Notes: generated by a model from the letters alone, not told the origin. A stretch of 64,000 nucleotides of DNA from an uncultured Candidatus Saccharibacteria bacterium (GCA_947304155.1 CAMZAD010000001.1:124001-188000), one strand, 5' to 3'. Counted from the stretch's first letter, positions 40,520-49,916 are shown. A program made the numbers and translations.

Positions 40520-42493
40520 CTATATTTTGGTTAATCTGACTGCAAAACCGCCACCTGGGGCCATCCAGATGTCGAGGTAATCGTTACTGCTGATTTTTCG
40601 GGTTTCAATTGTGATGCCTAGTTGGTTGTCGCGATAGTGGGCAGTATCGGAGTCGCGATAAATTTCGGCTGTGTAAGTGGCGCCATCATCCAGGAAATCA
40701 AGATTTAGGCGGACGCGGTGTGCTTCTTCATTAGTGACGCCGCCGATATACCAATCTTCTGAGTCACGGTCGCGGCGAGCAACAACATAGTATTCGCCGA
40801 TTTTACCAAGCAGTGGGATGGTTCGTTCCCAGTTAACTGGGACTTTGCGAATGAATTCAAAGGCGGAAGGTTGGACTTCCTCGTAGAATCTTGGGCGGTC
40901 GGCTGCCATCTGCATGCCGGAGTGAATCGTGACATAATATGCGAGTTGGCGGGCGAGCGTGCTAGCGAGACGTTTGGTGACGTTGGTGACGTCAAAGATG
41001 CCACTGGTATAGTCCATGCCACCAGCGAGTAGGCGAGTGAATGGCAAGATTGTGGCGTGAGATGGGCTAAGTGCGCCACCTTCATATTCTTGGCCACGAG
41101 CGCCTTCACGAGTTAGGAAGTTTGGCCAGGTGCGCTCAATGCCGGTGCCTTTGATTGGTTCGTGGACATCAAGACAGATATGATATTTAGCGGCAAGTTC
41201 AATCGCCTTTTGATAGTGGCGGACGCCAGCTTGAGAGTGATGGAATTCTTTGCGACCTTGAATTGTCATCATGGAGCCAGCATAGCCTGGTTTGATGTAG
41301 GTTATTCCGCGGTCAGCGTAGTATTTATATGCTTCTTCCATCTGTTTTTCGTAGTTATCGATAAAACCGACAGTTTCGTGATGGCCAACGATTTTGATAC
41401 CGTTTTTGGCGGCGTATTTTGCAACCTCGTCGAGGTTCAAGTCAGAAACTGGAGTGGTATAGTTAGTGGTGGCGCCGTTTTGAAGCCAATCACCTTCCCA
41501 GCCGTTGTTCCAGCCTTCAATTAGTAAGCCTTCAATGCCAAGTCGTTTTGCGGCATCAATATATTCTTTGGCGTGTTCTGTAGTTGCGCCGTGACGATTC
41601 CCCGGCGCCCAGGTCCATTCGCCAACGAACATTGCCCACCAAATACCGATGAATTTTAGCGGTTTAACCCATGAGAAATCTTGTTTTGGCGGTTCGTTGA
41701 GATTTAAAACGATGTGGTTTACGACGAGTTCAATTGGTGAATCGCCAATCATAACAACGCGCCAAGGAGTGTTAAATGGCAATTCGACATAGGCTTTCAT
41801 GCCATCAGAAAGTGGCGTAATATCGGATTGTAGACGATTTAAAGAGTTTAGCTTTATAGTCATTGAACCGTAGTCGTAGAGCGCGGCCTCATGGATTGAG
41901 ATGAAATGGCCGAGCGGCGTCTCAATGGTTAGCGGGGTGTGGACCGATGAAGAGAGTGCGTAAACTGGGCGTTTTTCATAGTCATATTCATAACGATCTG
42001 GCTGGTAGGCTGGGATACGCCAAGCGTTTGAGTTCGAGTCGACGTTAAATTCAGTTAACTCGTCGGAGATGATTAGACGTTGGAAACGTGGTTGAGGTGG
42101 GATTTCATAACGGAAAGCGACGCCATCGTCAAACACGCGAAAACGAACGGTAATAAGGCGACCGTTCTCGGTGGTTTCAGAGAGATAAAATGCGGTTTCG
42201 TTGTAGTGATTGTGAATTACGCGTTGCTCTCCAACGATAGTTGCCCAAGTATCGTCGTTGGTGCGGCTCTGGATACGTACAATCATTAGACCCTGTTTTA
42301 GAGGCTGTTCGCCTTGTATATTGATGCCAAGTCCAGATTCGCGTAAAATAACCTTTTCGTCTTTTTTGACCGAATAAACAAGTTGGCCAAGTTTTAACTT
42401 GACCTCGCAAGAAATGCGACCATTTGGCGATTTAATGGTTTGTTCGTGTTCTAACTTTGGTTTTGACTTAAAAAGATTTCCGAAGAAGCCCAC
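40520..42493 (-). CDS. Glycoside hydrolase family 97 alpha-glucosidase-like enzyme, cytoplasmic
   Basis: 657 residues. N-terminal beta-sandwich (PNGRISCEVKLKLGQLVYSV), central TIM barrel (LGIEGLLIEGWNNGWEGDW, IKIVGHHETVGFIDNYEKQ, ICLDVHEPIKGTGIERTWPNFLTREGARGQEYE) and C-terminal beta domain. This is the GH97 layout (SusB-type alpha-glucosidases, also alpha-galactosidases). No signal peptide is present (MGFFGNLFKSKPKLEHE), whereas Bacteroidota homologues are exported. The family is concentrated in Bacteroidota, so lateral transfer is possible. The ATG follows the sortase stop without a gap. Confidence 0.87.
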   Translation of the reverse strand: MGFFGNLFKSKPKLEHEQTIKSPNGRISCEVKLKLGQLVYSVKKDEKVILRESGLGINIQGEQPLKQGLMIVRIQSRTNDDTWATIVGEQRVIHNHYNETAFYLSETTENGRLITVRFRVFDDGVAFRYEIPPQPRFQRLIISDELTEFNVDSNSNAWRIPAYQPDRYEYDYEKRPVYALSSSVHTPLTIETPLGHFISIHEAALYDYGSMTIKLNSLNRLQSDITPLSDGMKAYVELPFNTPWRVVMIGDSPIELVVNHIVLNLNEPPKQDFSWVKPLKFIGIWWAMFVGEWTWAPGNRHGATTEHAKEYIDAAKRLGIEGLLIEGWNNGWEGDWLQNGATTNYTTPVSDLNLDEVAKYAAKNGIKIVGHHETVGFIDNYEKQMEEAYKYYADRGITYIKPGYAGSMMTIQGRKEFHHSQAGVRHYQKAIELAAKYHICLDVHEPIKGTGIERTWPNFLTREGARGQEYEGGALSPSHATILPFTRLLAGGMDYTSGIFDVTNVTKRLASTLARQLAYYVTIHSGMQMAADRPRFYEEVQPSAFEFIRKVPVNWERTIPLLGKIGEYYVVARRDRDSEDWYIGGVTNEEAHRVRLNLDFLDDGATYTAEIYRDSDTAHYRDNQLGITIETRKISSNDYLDIWMAPGGGFAVRLTKI

Positions 42494-43006
42494 CTAATCA
42501 TCCTCCTCTGCGGTAACAATGAAACGATGTGTGTAATCTTGTTCACCGAGAGGTTCTCCATAGCAAGTCATCAAAACGATTGTATTTTTCTCGGTTTCGC
42601 TGACTACTTCTTCCATGTTGACGGCGGTTTTTTCGACGATTTCAATTCTGGTAATTGTGTAATCTTTGCTATCAAATGTGATGCGATCATCCATCTCAAC
42701 ATCTTTTAAGGTATTAAAGATTGAGGTGCTGTGACCAAGTAAAACGGTTTTATGGACAGCTGGGTAATATGCACCAGCTTCGAGATCCGGTGGAACCAAT
42801 TTGCTTCCTTCACGCTCAATATTCTTGACGCGTGCAATCATGCCGATACTTGGAATGAAGAGGCGTTCTTCACTCATAGCGTCAGCTTCTTTTGGCTTGA
42901 AGAAATAAAATACTGTGCCAAAAATTACAAAAAAATACATGATGCCGAAAATCCAACTAAATTTTGGACGTGGCAATTTAAACTTATTAACTCCATCCCT
43001 ACGCAT
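42494..43006 (-). CDS. Sortase (first of two)
   Basis: 170 residues. One N-terminal transmembrane segment (FSWIFGIMYFFVIFGTVFYFF), RLFIPSIGMIARVKNIE, then the catalytic His in VLLGHSTSIFNTL, the Cys in NTIVLMTCYG and the Arg in YTHRFIVTAE. All three catalytic residues are present; the class (D/E-like) is uncertain. An extended -10 (TGCTATAAT) ends seven bases before the ATG, leaderless. It is coupled to the GH97 gene, an odd pairing. No LPXTG-type substrate is seen in this window. Confidence 0.88.
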   Translation of the reverse strand: MRRDGVNKFKLPRPKFSWIFGIMYFFVIFGTVFYFFKPKEADAMSEERLFIPSIGMIARVKNIEREGSKLVPPDLEAGAYYPAVHKTVLLGHSTSIFNTLKDVEMDDRITFDSKDYTITRIEIVEKTAVNMEEVVSETEKNTIVLMTCYGEPLGEQDYTHRFIVTAEEDD

Positions 43007-43064
43007 TGTGTTAATTATAGCACAAGCAAAATCAAAAAGTTAGTGTTTTTTTGTTGAATTTTTA

Positions 43065-43760
43065 TTAAATTTTTACGGCTTGGATGTAGCGACGGAGAGT
43101 GTCGTTTTTGCCAGCACAAGTTTGAAGAGTAATGTCGTAGATGCCACCGTAAGTAGACTTATAGAGGCTAGCTCTTAGGCTTGAGGCAGCGGTGGTATTG
43201 GCATTCAAAACAGAGACATTAAAGGTGAAGTTATTAACTACACGATATTGTACAACTTTGCCATCAACTTTGACCTTGATAATGTCACCACGTTTAACAT
43301 CAGCAAGACTCTTGAACAGGCCTGCTTTGTTGTGGGCGTAAAGGAATGGTTTACAGCCGCTACAGAAACGATATTGAGCAACGCCGTAATTTGGGGTTTT
43401 AAGCGTAACATTGCCGACGCCGACGTTAGTGTAACTGAGTTTTGAGTAATCAAAAACTCTAGCTTTACTTGAGCTAGTAGTAGTCTTCTTGGCGGCGTTA
43501 ACGGTTTTTTGAGCTGAGATGCGTTTTGAAACGGCGTCAACAGTGGTGTTTAAGATGTTTTTTGAAGACTCTAATTTAGTGGTGTTTGCTGGACTAATAG
43601 TAGTCTTTTGCTCATAGAGCTCAACCTCAGAATAGGTTGCCTCGTCGTTTTTAAAGAGGCGGTTTGGCAAAGCAATGATATTACATAAGAAAAAAATCAC
43701 AGCTGATGTGAAAAAAATAGAGTATAAAAATCCTGAGAGTTTTTTCATAATTCCTCGCAA
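43065..43760 (-). CDS. Sortase-like transpeptidase (second of two)
   Basis: 231 residues. Transmembrane anchor (FLYSIFFTSAVIFFLCNIIAL), a long Ser/Thr/Lys stalk (about 45-105), then a sortase core: catalytic His in FLYAHNKAGLFKSL, DVKRGDIIKVKVDGKVVQYRV, Cys in YDITLQTCAG and the Arg in NDTLRRYIQAVK. It is divergent from its neighbour and carries CSGC just before the His. The His-Cys-Arg pattern makes sortase the best reading. GAGGAATT lies before the ATG at the MRGIMKK/MKK region, so the start may be 43748. Confidence 0.78.
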   Translation of the reverse strand: MRGIMKKLSGFLYSIFFTSAVIFFLCNIIALPNRLFKNDEATYSEVELYEQKTTISPANTTKLESSKNILNTTVDAVSKRISAQKTVNAAKKTTTSSSKARVFDYSKLSYTNVGVGNVTLKTPNYGVAQYRFCSGCKPFLYAHNKAGLFKSLADVKRGDIIKVKVDGKVVQYRVVNNFTFNVSVLNANTTAASSLRASLYKSTYGGIYDITLQTCAGKNDTLRRYIQAVKI

Positions 43761-43838
43761 TATGACTCTTATATGATTATATTATATCATAAAATCACTA
43801 AAAAAGCAATAGCAACATCACAAAAACAGGGGTGTGCA

Positions 43839-43871
43839 TAAAAAATGACCTCTTTTTGAGGTCGTTTTTTA
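43839..43871. terminator. Terminator of the 43874 gene
   Basis: A5-6, TGACCTC / GAGGTCG stem, T6; directly after the stop of the 43874-44335 gene on the minus strand. Confidence 0.85.
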
Positions 43872-43873
43872 TA

Positions 43874-44335
43874 TTAGATACGGTCGTATGGCTCGACGAT
43901 TGGTATCTGTAGGATGGTACCGAAACCGAGTCTAGAACGGATTTTTGCGCCCATAATGGCGAATTGTTCGCGCTGTTCAAGATTCATAATAACAGAGGTA
44001 TCTTTAATGGTTAGGAAATACTCTACAGGGGACAAATCCGTAAGATTATTCTTTTGGGCGGTCATAGTGATTAGAATATTTCCCTTTTCGTTACTCTTGC
44101 AAGCAAACTCAAAATAAGCAGTCAAGATTTTAGCGATATTAGAGTAGTTTTCAATCTGGTGGCGGCGGCGAAGAACGTCAAGGTCAAGGGTATGGCCGGC
44201 GCGCTCAAGGCGAATGGCGTATTCATGATAAAAAGGGTCAACAATATCAGAGAGATACATAAAAGTGCGGTCAAAAACACTGTGATGCACCTTAGATGGA
44301 TCCAATAATCTCAGATAATCTTGATTCTTTGGCAT
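43874..44335 (-). CDS. Conserved hypothetical protein
   Basis: 153 residues, soluble, alpha-helical N-terminal half (FDRTFMYLSDIVDPFYHEYAIRLERAG) and a beta-rich C-terminal half. No catalytic motif. TGATACAAT and AGAGG lie upstream of the ATG. Function unknown. Confidence 0.65.
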   Translation of the reverse strand: MPKNQDYLRLLDPSKVHHSVFDRTFMYLSDIVDPFYHEYAIRLERAGHTLDLDVLRRRHQIENYSNIAKILTAYFEFACKSNEKGNILITMTAQKNNLTDLSPVEYFLTIKDTSVIMNLEQREQFAIMGAKIRSRLGFGTILQIPIVEPYDRI

Positions 44336-44385
44336 ACTACCTCTATTCTTGCCTTATTGTATCATAACAAATCTTAATCGCCAAA

Positions 44386-44946
44386 TTATATGCTTGGGCT
44401 AAACTGTTGGAGGCGTCTTCGGTGAATCTTGTATCTTGGGTCGTGGCTGCCGACTTCTGCCCAGAATGCAGGTGAGTGATCCATGTGGTTTAAGTGAGCG
44501 AGTTCGTGAATAATGACATAGTCGCGGAGGATTTCCGGGACTTGCATCAAGCCGATATTGAGCGAGATAGTGGTGCTGCCGTTTTTACTGTGGCGCGTAC
44601 AGGAGCCCCATCGTGTGCTGGCGTGGGAGACGCGGAAGTTGTCGTAAGAATAGCCATAGAGTTTGGCGAGATATTCGAGGCGATATGGAAGATATTCTTT
44701 AGCCTTCTTCATTAAGATTTTCTTCTTGGCGTCGCGGGCACGTTGAGTCCTTGGGTCTTTAATATCAAGTTTTGTGCGGATTTGCTCACGCGAGGAATTC
44801 AAAAAGCGCTTCACGAGAAAGTCGGAAGTGTATTTTGGAACGGAAATTTGTAAGCGCCCGGAGGTTGAGATTGAGAATTTAACGTTCGTTGATAATGCGT
44901 TTTTGCGAACGATAACCTCTCCAAATTCTGGGTCTTGAAGAATCAT
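44386..44946 (-). CDS. YgjP/DUF45-type zinc metallopeptidase
   Basis: 186 residues. VIIHELAHLNHMDHSPAFWAEV holds HExxH plus the third His (HSxxFW), the signature of the YgjP (WLM-like) family. RWGSCTRHSKNGSTTISLNIGL is the conserved preceding block. Probably cytoplasmic as no signal peptide is present; substrates are unknown. Confidence 0.9.
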   Translation of the reverse strand: MILQDPEFGEVIVRKNALSTNVKFSISTSGRLQISVPKYTSDFLVKRFLNSSREQIRTKLDIKDPRTQRARDAKKKILMKKAKEYLPYRLEYLAKLYGYSYDNFRVSHASTRWGSCTRHSKNGSTTISLNIGLMQVPEILRDYVIIHELAHLNHMDHSPAFWAEVGSHDPRYKIHRRRLQQFSPSI

Positions 44947-44965
44947 AGAAAGTAATAAGAATTAA

Positions 44966-45451
44966 TTATTGAAGTTGAGACAAAACGTGTGCGAGCTGAG
45001 TATCGAAGGTGTGTTTGCCGGAAAGAATAATTGGTTTTTCGATTTCAGCTGGAGCTTCCATGAGACGAATCTTAGAATCGTATTCTTCTTTTGCCTTAGC
45101 GATAGATTTTGTCTTCATCTTAAGGCGAGCTTTGATAGTATTAATGTCGGTCTGAATCCAGACGAGAGTTGGGTTGTATCCACAAAGTTTCAAAAGTTTT
45201 CGGACGCCATCGCGTTCTGCTTCGGTATTAAGTCCACCTTCAATCACGATGTTCTGGCCAGTTTTTGAGATAGCTTCAAGCACAACGTGAATTTGTTTTT
45301 CTGTAAAATCCGCCTCTTCGCGCAACTTTTGAAGATCGTAATATGGAGCTTTGAAACGACGCGAGAACTTTTCACAAAAAGTAGTTTTGCCGCTGCAAGG
45401 AGCACCGAATACGAGAATAGCGCGTGGTTTTGTTCTCTTATTACCTTCCAT
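44966..45451 (-). CDS. AAA-type P-loop kinase-like protein
   Basis: About 161 residues. Walker A ILVFGAPCSGKTTFCEKFS, then FEGGLN-like IVIEGGLNTEAERDGVRKLL and LVWIQTDINTIKARLKMKTK. The layout is that of small nucleotide or polynucleotide kinases (AAA_33, zeta-toxin-like). The track start at 45490 lies upstream of the promoter-like TGCTACAAT; the ATG at 45451 is preferred. Substrate unknown. Confidence 0.78.
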   Translation of the reverse strand: MEGNKRTKPRAILVFGAPCSGKTTFCEKFSRRFKAPYYDLQKLREEADFTEKQIHVVLEAISKTGQNIVIEGGLNTEAERDGVRKLLKLCGYNPTLVWIQTDINTIKARLKMKTKSIAKAKEEYDSKIRLMEAPAEIEKPIILSGKHTFDTQLAHVLSQLQ

Positions 45452-45493
45452 AGTGATTTTATTGTAGCACAGATTGATTATCTTATGCAAATT

Positions 45494-46420
45494 TTATGAT
45501 TTTTTAGGGGTGCGCTCAATTAAAACGGACGAGTTTGAAATCAAAACTTGTGACGGATAGTAGAAGAACCAGGCAAAGAAGTTAGCGAAGACGGCAACCT
45601 TGATTGGTAGGACGCCAGTTACGGCTAAATAAGAAAGTGCCACGTTAAAGTCGCAGCAGAAGAAGAGAATAAAACCGAGCACGGCACTCGAGCTAGCAAC
45701 TGTTTCAAGACGGCGTGATTCTGGTGGAAGGTTGATGTAGTGTTGTTTGAATTTTGTGATGAATTCAGATTCTTTTTTAGTGGAAGCCTTACTGGTTGAG
45801 ACTTGGGCTTTTTTGTTAATTGGCACTGAAACAATGCCCTGTCTAGTGCGTAGCCACCAGCGTGCTGTAAGAGCGATATTGCAAAGCAAAGTTACGCCAT
45901 AAATACAGGCGAGGACATAGATATCTTGGATGCCGTTGATTTGGCCAAAAAGGAGTAAAAGTGTCATGAACAGCGTCCAACCGAAGAAGAAATTTGGGCT
46001 AGTGCCAGCGAAGCGTGAGAGATGGAAATATTGAGCGAAACAGAACGTTAAAACGCCTAATTCGGAGGTAGAGTTAATAACTAAAATGGTGTCGGCAAGA
46101 AGTGTCAAAAAGAGGGCGATTTGAAGCAGGTGGTCGCTTGGGAATTTTTTGTGTGCGTAAATCACATTTAGAATAATGCCAAGATATTTTAAAGCGGTGA
46201 CGCCAATGAAGGTGCCGTTTGAAATCACGCGGATGTGTAGCATGTGACCAAAGGCGTTTACATCCCAAATTACGTTATGGCCATGGAAGCGGGCTTGGAA
46301 ATATGAGTCAAGGACAATGAAGCCGACGAAAATTGCACCCCAAGTATAGAGCCAAACGCGGTCAACTGACGCGATGTAGTTTACGAGTTGTTTAAAACGA
46401 TGTTTACTTTTTTGTATCAC
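45494..46420 (-). CDS. Polytopic membrane protein of unknown function
   Basis: 308 residues with about eight hydrophobic helices and a polar insertion (about 200-235). LFLTLLADTILVI and LTFCFAQYFHLSRF vaguely recall YhhN-type proteins, but this is weak. The start overlaps the flippase stop by 17 bases, so it probably belongs to the same transcript and may serve surface glycan transport. Confidence 0.65.
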   Translation of the reverse strand: MIQKSKHRFKQLVNYIASVDRVWLYTWGAIFVGFIVLDSYFQARFHGHNVIWDVNAFGHMLHIRVISNGTFIGVTALKYLGIILNVIYAHKKFPSDHLLQIALFLTLLADTILVINSTSELGVLTFCFAQYFHLSRFAGTSPNFFFGWTLFMTLLLLFGQINGIQDIYVLACIYGVTLLCNIALTARWWLRTRQGIVSVPINKKAQVSTSKASTKKESEFITKFKQHYINLPPESRRLETVASSSAVLGFILFFCCDFNVALSYLAVTGVLPIKVAVFANFFAWFFYYPSQVLISNSSVLIERTPKKS

Positions 46421-47852
46421 GGTGCAGCCTCTTGAAGATTGAATCGATTCCCTCCATTACAAAACTGTCTCTCGTGATAACACTCATAATGAAGTAGACT
46501 AGGCCGCCGATACAAACTTGGATGAAGGTGCCGAGCACGGTTTTTGGCAACATAAAGCCAGCAAAGTAAACTGCAAGGAACATAACGATGCCGCATGGCA
46601 AGATTTTTAGAGCAGGCTTAAAGATATCTTTTAGTGGGATGTCGCGTCTTATGAAGTAAAGTTGGACGGCAGTGACGACACATTCAGAAGTGACGGACGC
46701 GATGATGGCGCCGATTGCGCCGAGCCATGGAATTAAGGCGAGGTTTAAAGTAAAGTTTGAAATTGCGCCAGCGACGACACTTGAAGTGAAGATTTTTTGT
46801 TTGCGCATTGGAATAAGATATTGGTGTCCAGTGACGTTACTGAGAGCGATGGCAAAGATGAGGATTGCGCCAATTTGCATAATTGGCACGGCTTTCATGA
46901 AGGCGTCGCCCAAGAACCATGGTACGAGATTGGTGCTGATTGCGATAATGCCGAGTGCGATTGGTGTGGCAAGAAGCCAAATGAAATGGAAAGCTTTTTT
47001 AAGTGTTGCAATTGCTTCTTCCTTTTTGTTGTCGGCAAGCAAACTTGAAACACGAGCGGCCATGACTGGGCCGAGTGCGCTAATGACGTTTAAGGAAATC
47101 TTTTCAACTTTTTGGGACTGTTCGTAGATACCAACTTCGCCCATGTCTTGTACGATAAGGCCAATCATAGTTTTATCAAGCACGGTATAAACTTCAATTG
47201 TAATTTGTGGAAGGAACATCATTAAAATTGGAGGGAGATGTTTCTTGGTTCCAGCAAGAGTGAGCTTAGTTTTTTGGATTGTACGTGGCAAAAGAATCCA
47301 AAGCACAACGTTACTTAGGAAATTCGAAACACAGAAGATTACAATGTAAAGCCAGAGATCAGTTGGTTGTTTAACAAATAAGAAAATCGCCGCGACGGAA
47401 GTTAATTTAATGATGATGTTTCGTATCGCGATAGTTTTGAATTGTTCAAGGCCTTGGAAATACCAAGTGATGTCAATCATGCTTGAGAAAAGTTCAATTG
47501 CGAAAATCTTATAGTAAAGACTTAGCTCGCCGGTGTGTGCGAAGACAAAATAGAAAACCAGAATTGAAATTGACATGGCAATCCATTTAATGAGGTTAAT
47601 TTGCCAGAAAGTTTCGGAGCGCTTTTTGCGGTCATTTTGGAGATAGGCGATTTCGCGGCGGCCATAAGCTGCGACGCCAAGGGTGCCAAAAAGCACGAAA
47701 TATAGAACGATACTATATGTAAAACTATAAGTGCCGACGCCATCTTTGCCGAGTACGCGTGAAATGTAAGGCGTGGTAATTATCGGAAGTAGTACCAACA
47801 AAATTTGGTACACAGAATTATAGATAAAATTTTTCTTGACCTTACTAACCAT
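46404..47852 (-). CDS. Polysaccharide flippase (Wzx/MVF-like)
   Basis: 482 residues and about 14 transmembrane helices. NSVYQILLVLLPIITTPYISRVLGKDGVGTYSF is the typical N-terminus of the oligosaccharide flippase family (PST). It moves undecaprenyl-linked repeat units across the membrane. The extended -10 (TGCTATAAT) ends seven bases from the ATG; it is divergent from gtrA. Confidence 0.9.
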   Translation of the reverse strand: MVSKVKKNFIYNSVYQILLVLLPIITTPYISRVLGKDGVGTYSFTYSIVLYFVLFGTLGVAAYGRREIAYLQNDRKKRSETFWQINLIKWIAMSISILVFYFVFAHTGELSLYYKIFAIELFSSMIDITWYFQGLEQFKTIAIRNIIIKLTSVAAIFLFVKQPTDLWLYIVIFCVSNFLSNVVLWILLPRTIQKTKLTLAGTKKHLPPILMMFLPQITIEVYTVLDKTMIGLIVQDMGEVGIYEQSQKVEKISLNVISALGPVMAARVSSLLADNKKEEAIATLKKAFHFIWLLATPIALGIIAISTNLVPWFLGDAFMKAVPIMQIGAILIFAIALSNVTGHQYLIPMRKQKIFTSSVVAGAISNFTLNLALIPWLGAIGAIIASVTSECVVTAVQLYFIRRDIPLKDIFKPALKILPCGIVMFLAVYFAGFMLPKTVLGTFIQVCIGGLVYFIMSVITRDSFVMEGIDSIFKRLHRDTKK

Positions 47853-47859
47853 TTAGTCA

Positions 47860-47883
47860 ATTATAGCATGTTTAGTGTATAAT
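47860..47883. promoter_or_regulatory. Divergent leaderless promoters of the flippase and gtrA
   Basis: Minus-strand TGCTATAAT (47860-47868) and plus-strand TATAAT (47878-47883) sit within 25 bases. Each ends six or seven bases before its start codon, so both mRNAs should be leaderless. Confidence 0.65.
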
Positions 47884-47889
47884 TAACTT

Positions 47890-48306
47890 ATGTTTAATGC
47901 AATTTGGTCCGTTTATCAAAAACACAAAGAGTTAATTAACTACTTAATTGTTGGTGGGATTGGGACTTTTGTTTCAATTCTCACATTCGCGATTTTAATA
48001 AATCTTGGTCTTTCTACGGTTGTAGCAAATACGATTTCGTGGTTTATTGTGGTGGTCTTGATGTATATTTTGAACCGCTATTTTGTGTTTTCTGAACATG
48101 CTACGGGATTTGTTGGAATTACGCGCGAAATCCTGTCATTTTTCGCGGCGCGCGTGGCTACACTTTTTATTGAAGATTTTATCGTTTGGCTTGGTATTGA
48201 TGTGATGAACTTTAATGCAATTATTATTAAAGTGATTGGCCAAATCACAGTAATAGTTTTGAATTATGTTGCATCAAAACTATTTATCTTTAAGAAAAGC
48301 AAATAA
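47890..48306 (+). CDS. GtrA family membrane protein
   Basis: 138 residues with four helices. LINYLIVGGIGTFVSILTFAILI and YILNRYFVF are the GtrA signature; ASKLFIFKK ends it. Members move polyprenyl-linked glucose or help surface glycosylation, consistent with the neighbouring flippase. Confidence 0.92.
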   Translation: MFNAIWSVYQKHKELINYLIVGGIGTFVSILTFAILINLGLSTVVANTISWFIVVVLMYILNRYFVFSEHATGFVGITREILSFFAARVATLFIEDFIVWLGIDVMNFNAIIIKVIGQITVIVLNYVASKLFIFKKSK

Positions 48307-48876
48307 TTACTTTTTTCGTTTTGAGTTTTTGCGTCTTTTGATGTCACGCGTGGTGCCAAGGATGCTGGCTGTGATACCAAGAATATCAGTACAGATACCG
48401 AAGATTGAGAAGTTTGCGATATTGTAGATTAGCCAAAGGATGGTTGTGGTACCGCCAGCAATTTTAGTTTGGACTTTATTGCCAAACCACTCAAAGACAA
48501 AGTAGATTAGGCCAGAAAATAGCGGGAGCATGTTTAGCGGTGTGCCGCGTTCAAAGAAGATGCAGGTGCTATAAACTACTACAAAAAAGATGAAAACTAG
48601 AAAGTTGTTATAAAGAAAACGATGGCGATATTTTTTGTGGTGTTTTTCGCGGGCGTAAATGTATGAATCGCGGCCAAGGGCAATAAAACGAGAGTAGCTA
48701 CCAGCGAAGGCGCCAATCATGATGTAGTGAATCATGAAAATGAGGTAGGCAAAAACGGCGATTTTCATGATGTTTTCTTTTTTTCTTTGGAAATATTCTG
48801 TAAGCGTCAAAAAGAACGCAATGATGCCGATTGCCTGACCAATAACATAGATGATATTTATGTTGTCGCCCACCAC
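48307..48876 (-). CDS. YgjV family membrane protein
   Basis: 189 residues, about six helices. AIGIIAFFLTLTEYFQRKKENIMKI and the HYIMIGAFAGSYSRFIALGRDSYIYAREK loop match the Imp-YgjV family. Function not known. It converges on gtrA with no gap (48306/48307). Confidence 0.82.
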   Translation of the reverse strand: MVGDNINIIYVIGQAIGIIAFFLTLTEYFQRKKENIMKIAVFAYLIFMIHYIMIGAFAGSYSRFIALGRDSYIYAREKHHKKYRHRFLYNNFLVFIFFVVVYSTCIFFERGTPLNMLPLFSGLIYFVFEWFGNKVQTKIAGGTTTILWLIYNIANFSIFGICTDILGITASILGTTRDIKRRKNSKRKK

Positions 48877-48882
48877 TCTTTC

Positions 48883-49884
48883 CTATTGAATTTTTAAGTT
48901 GTCAATTAAATCGGTAATTAACTTGATTTGGTCTTTAATCTTTTGAGTCTCGGCCTTATCGTCAATTGGGTTTTTGGCTGAAGGTGGTTCAAATAAATCG
49001 CGGTTGTCGTGGATTGCGATGTGCATTTGGTTGTTATAGAAACAGACCATTACGCTGCCGGCATATTGTTCCCAAAGGGTGTCGAGGCGTTCCATGAAAG
49101 CAGGGTCAAGAAGATAGAAGGTTTCAAAGCCATCTTGTGCGTAAACTTTGAAATGTTTATTGAAAATAATTGACTCAAGTTCCATTTTCTTGAAGCCCGC
49201 TTTTTTATCGGCACGAGCACAGGCGAAGCGTGTGCCTGCGGCAAGCATTCGGTGGTCAAACTTTTTAGATAAATCAAATACAGCGTAGCGACCCTTAAAA
49301 ACTGTGACATAAGTTCTATCGCCATCACTATCGCGGTCTTCGCGCTGAATTGTGACGTCGGCTTGCTGGAATGGATGACCTTTATAAGTTGCTTTAACAA
49401 AGTCGTTTGAAGAATAGCGGTCGCCCATATACATCATGCCGGTTGCATTGATGGTATCGTATGGCATGCCCATGTTGTGGCTGTAAGAAATGTCAGTAAA
49501 GATTTCTTTCAAGGCTTTTGCAACAAAGTGAGCCTTGTAAGCATTTCGGTAAGCGATGTGCTCTTTTGAGGACATAAGGGACTTTGCGATAAGTGCAAAA
49601 ACACAGCCAAATAAAATGAAAAACCCAAATTGAATAATGGTCATAGGTATCAGAGCACCAAATTCAGCGGCGTATGGCGTTCTTGCAATAGTGCCAATTC
49701 GAGTGAGTGCAAAAAGACCTGCGACAAAGGCGGAAATGATGATAATGACTTTAAAATTAATTTTACTTTTGTCCCGATAAGCAAGGCGCGCATTTTCAAG
49801 CACCTGGCGACTATCAAGTGGCGTGCCAGCTGGTTGCGGCATGGCTGCAGGGTTATTTACGGGAGATTTCTGAGTGTCATTCAT
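48883..49884 (-). CDS. DUF3137 domain membrane protein
   Basis: 333 residues. Two N-terminal transmembrane helices (about 45-115), then the cytoplasmic DUF3137 domain with TYVTVFKGRYAVFDLSKKFDHR, MELESIIFNKHFKVYAQDGFETFYLLDPAFMERL and VMVCFYNNQMHIAIHDNRDLFEP. Role unknown, family widespread in Bacteroidota, Firmicutes and mycoplasmas. TGATAAAAT ends nine bases before the ATG. The duplicated tRNA-Trp end lies just upstream. Confidence 0.87.
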   Translation of the reverse strand: MNDTQKSPVNNPAAMPQPAGTPLDSRQVLENARLAYRDKSKINFKVIIIISAFVAGLFALTRIGTIARTPYAAEFGALIPMTIIQFGFFILFGCVFALIAKSLMSSKEHIAYRNAYKAHFVAKALKEIFTDISYSHNMGMPYDTINATGMMYMGDRYSSNDFVKATYKGHPFQQADVTIQREDRDSDGDRTYVTVFKGRYAVFDLSKKFDHRMLAAGTRFACARADKKAGFKKMELESIIFNKHFKVYAQDGFETFYLLDPAFMERLDTLWEQYAGSVMVCFYNNQMHIAIHDNRDLFEPPSAKNPIDDKAETQKIKDQIKLITDLIDNLKIQ

Positions 49885-49916
49885 ATTGCTTATATTTTAT
49901 CACAAATTTTTGACAT

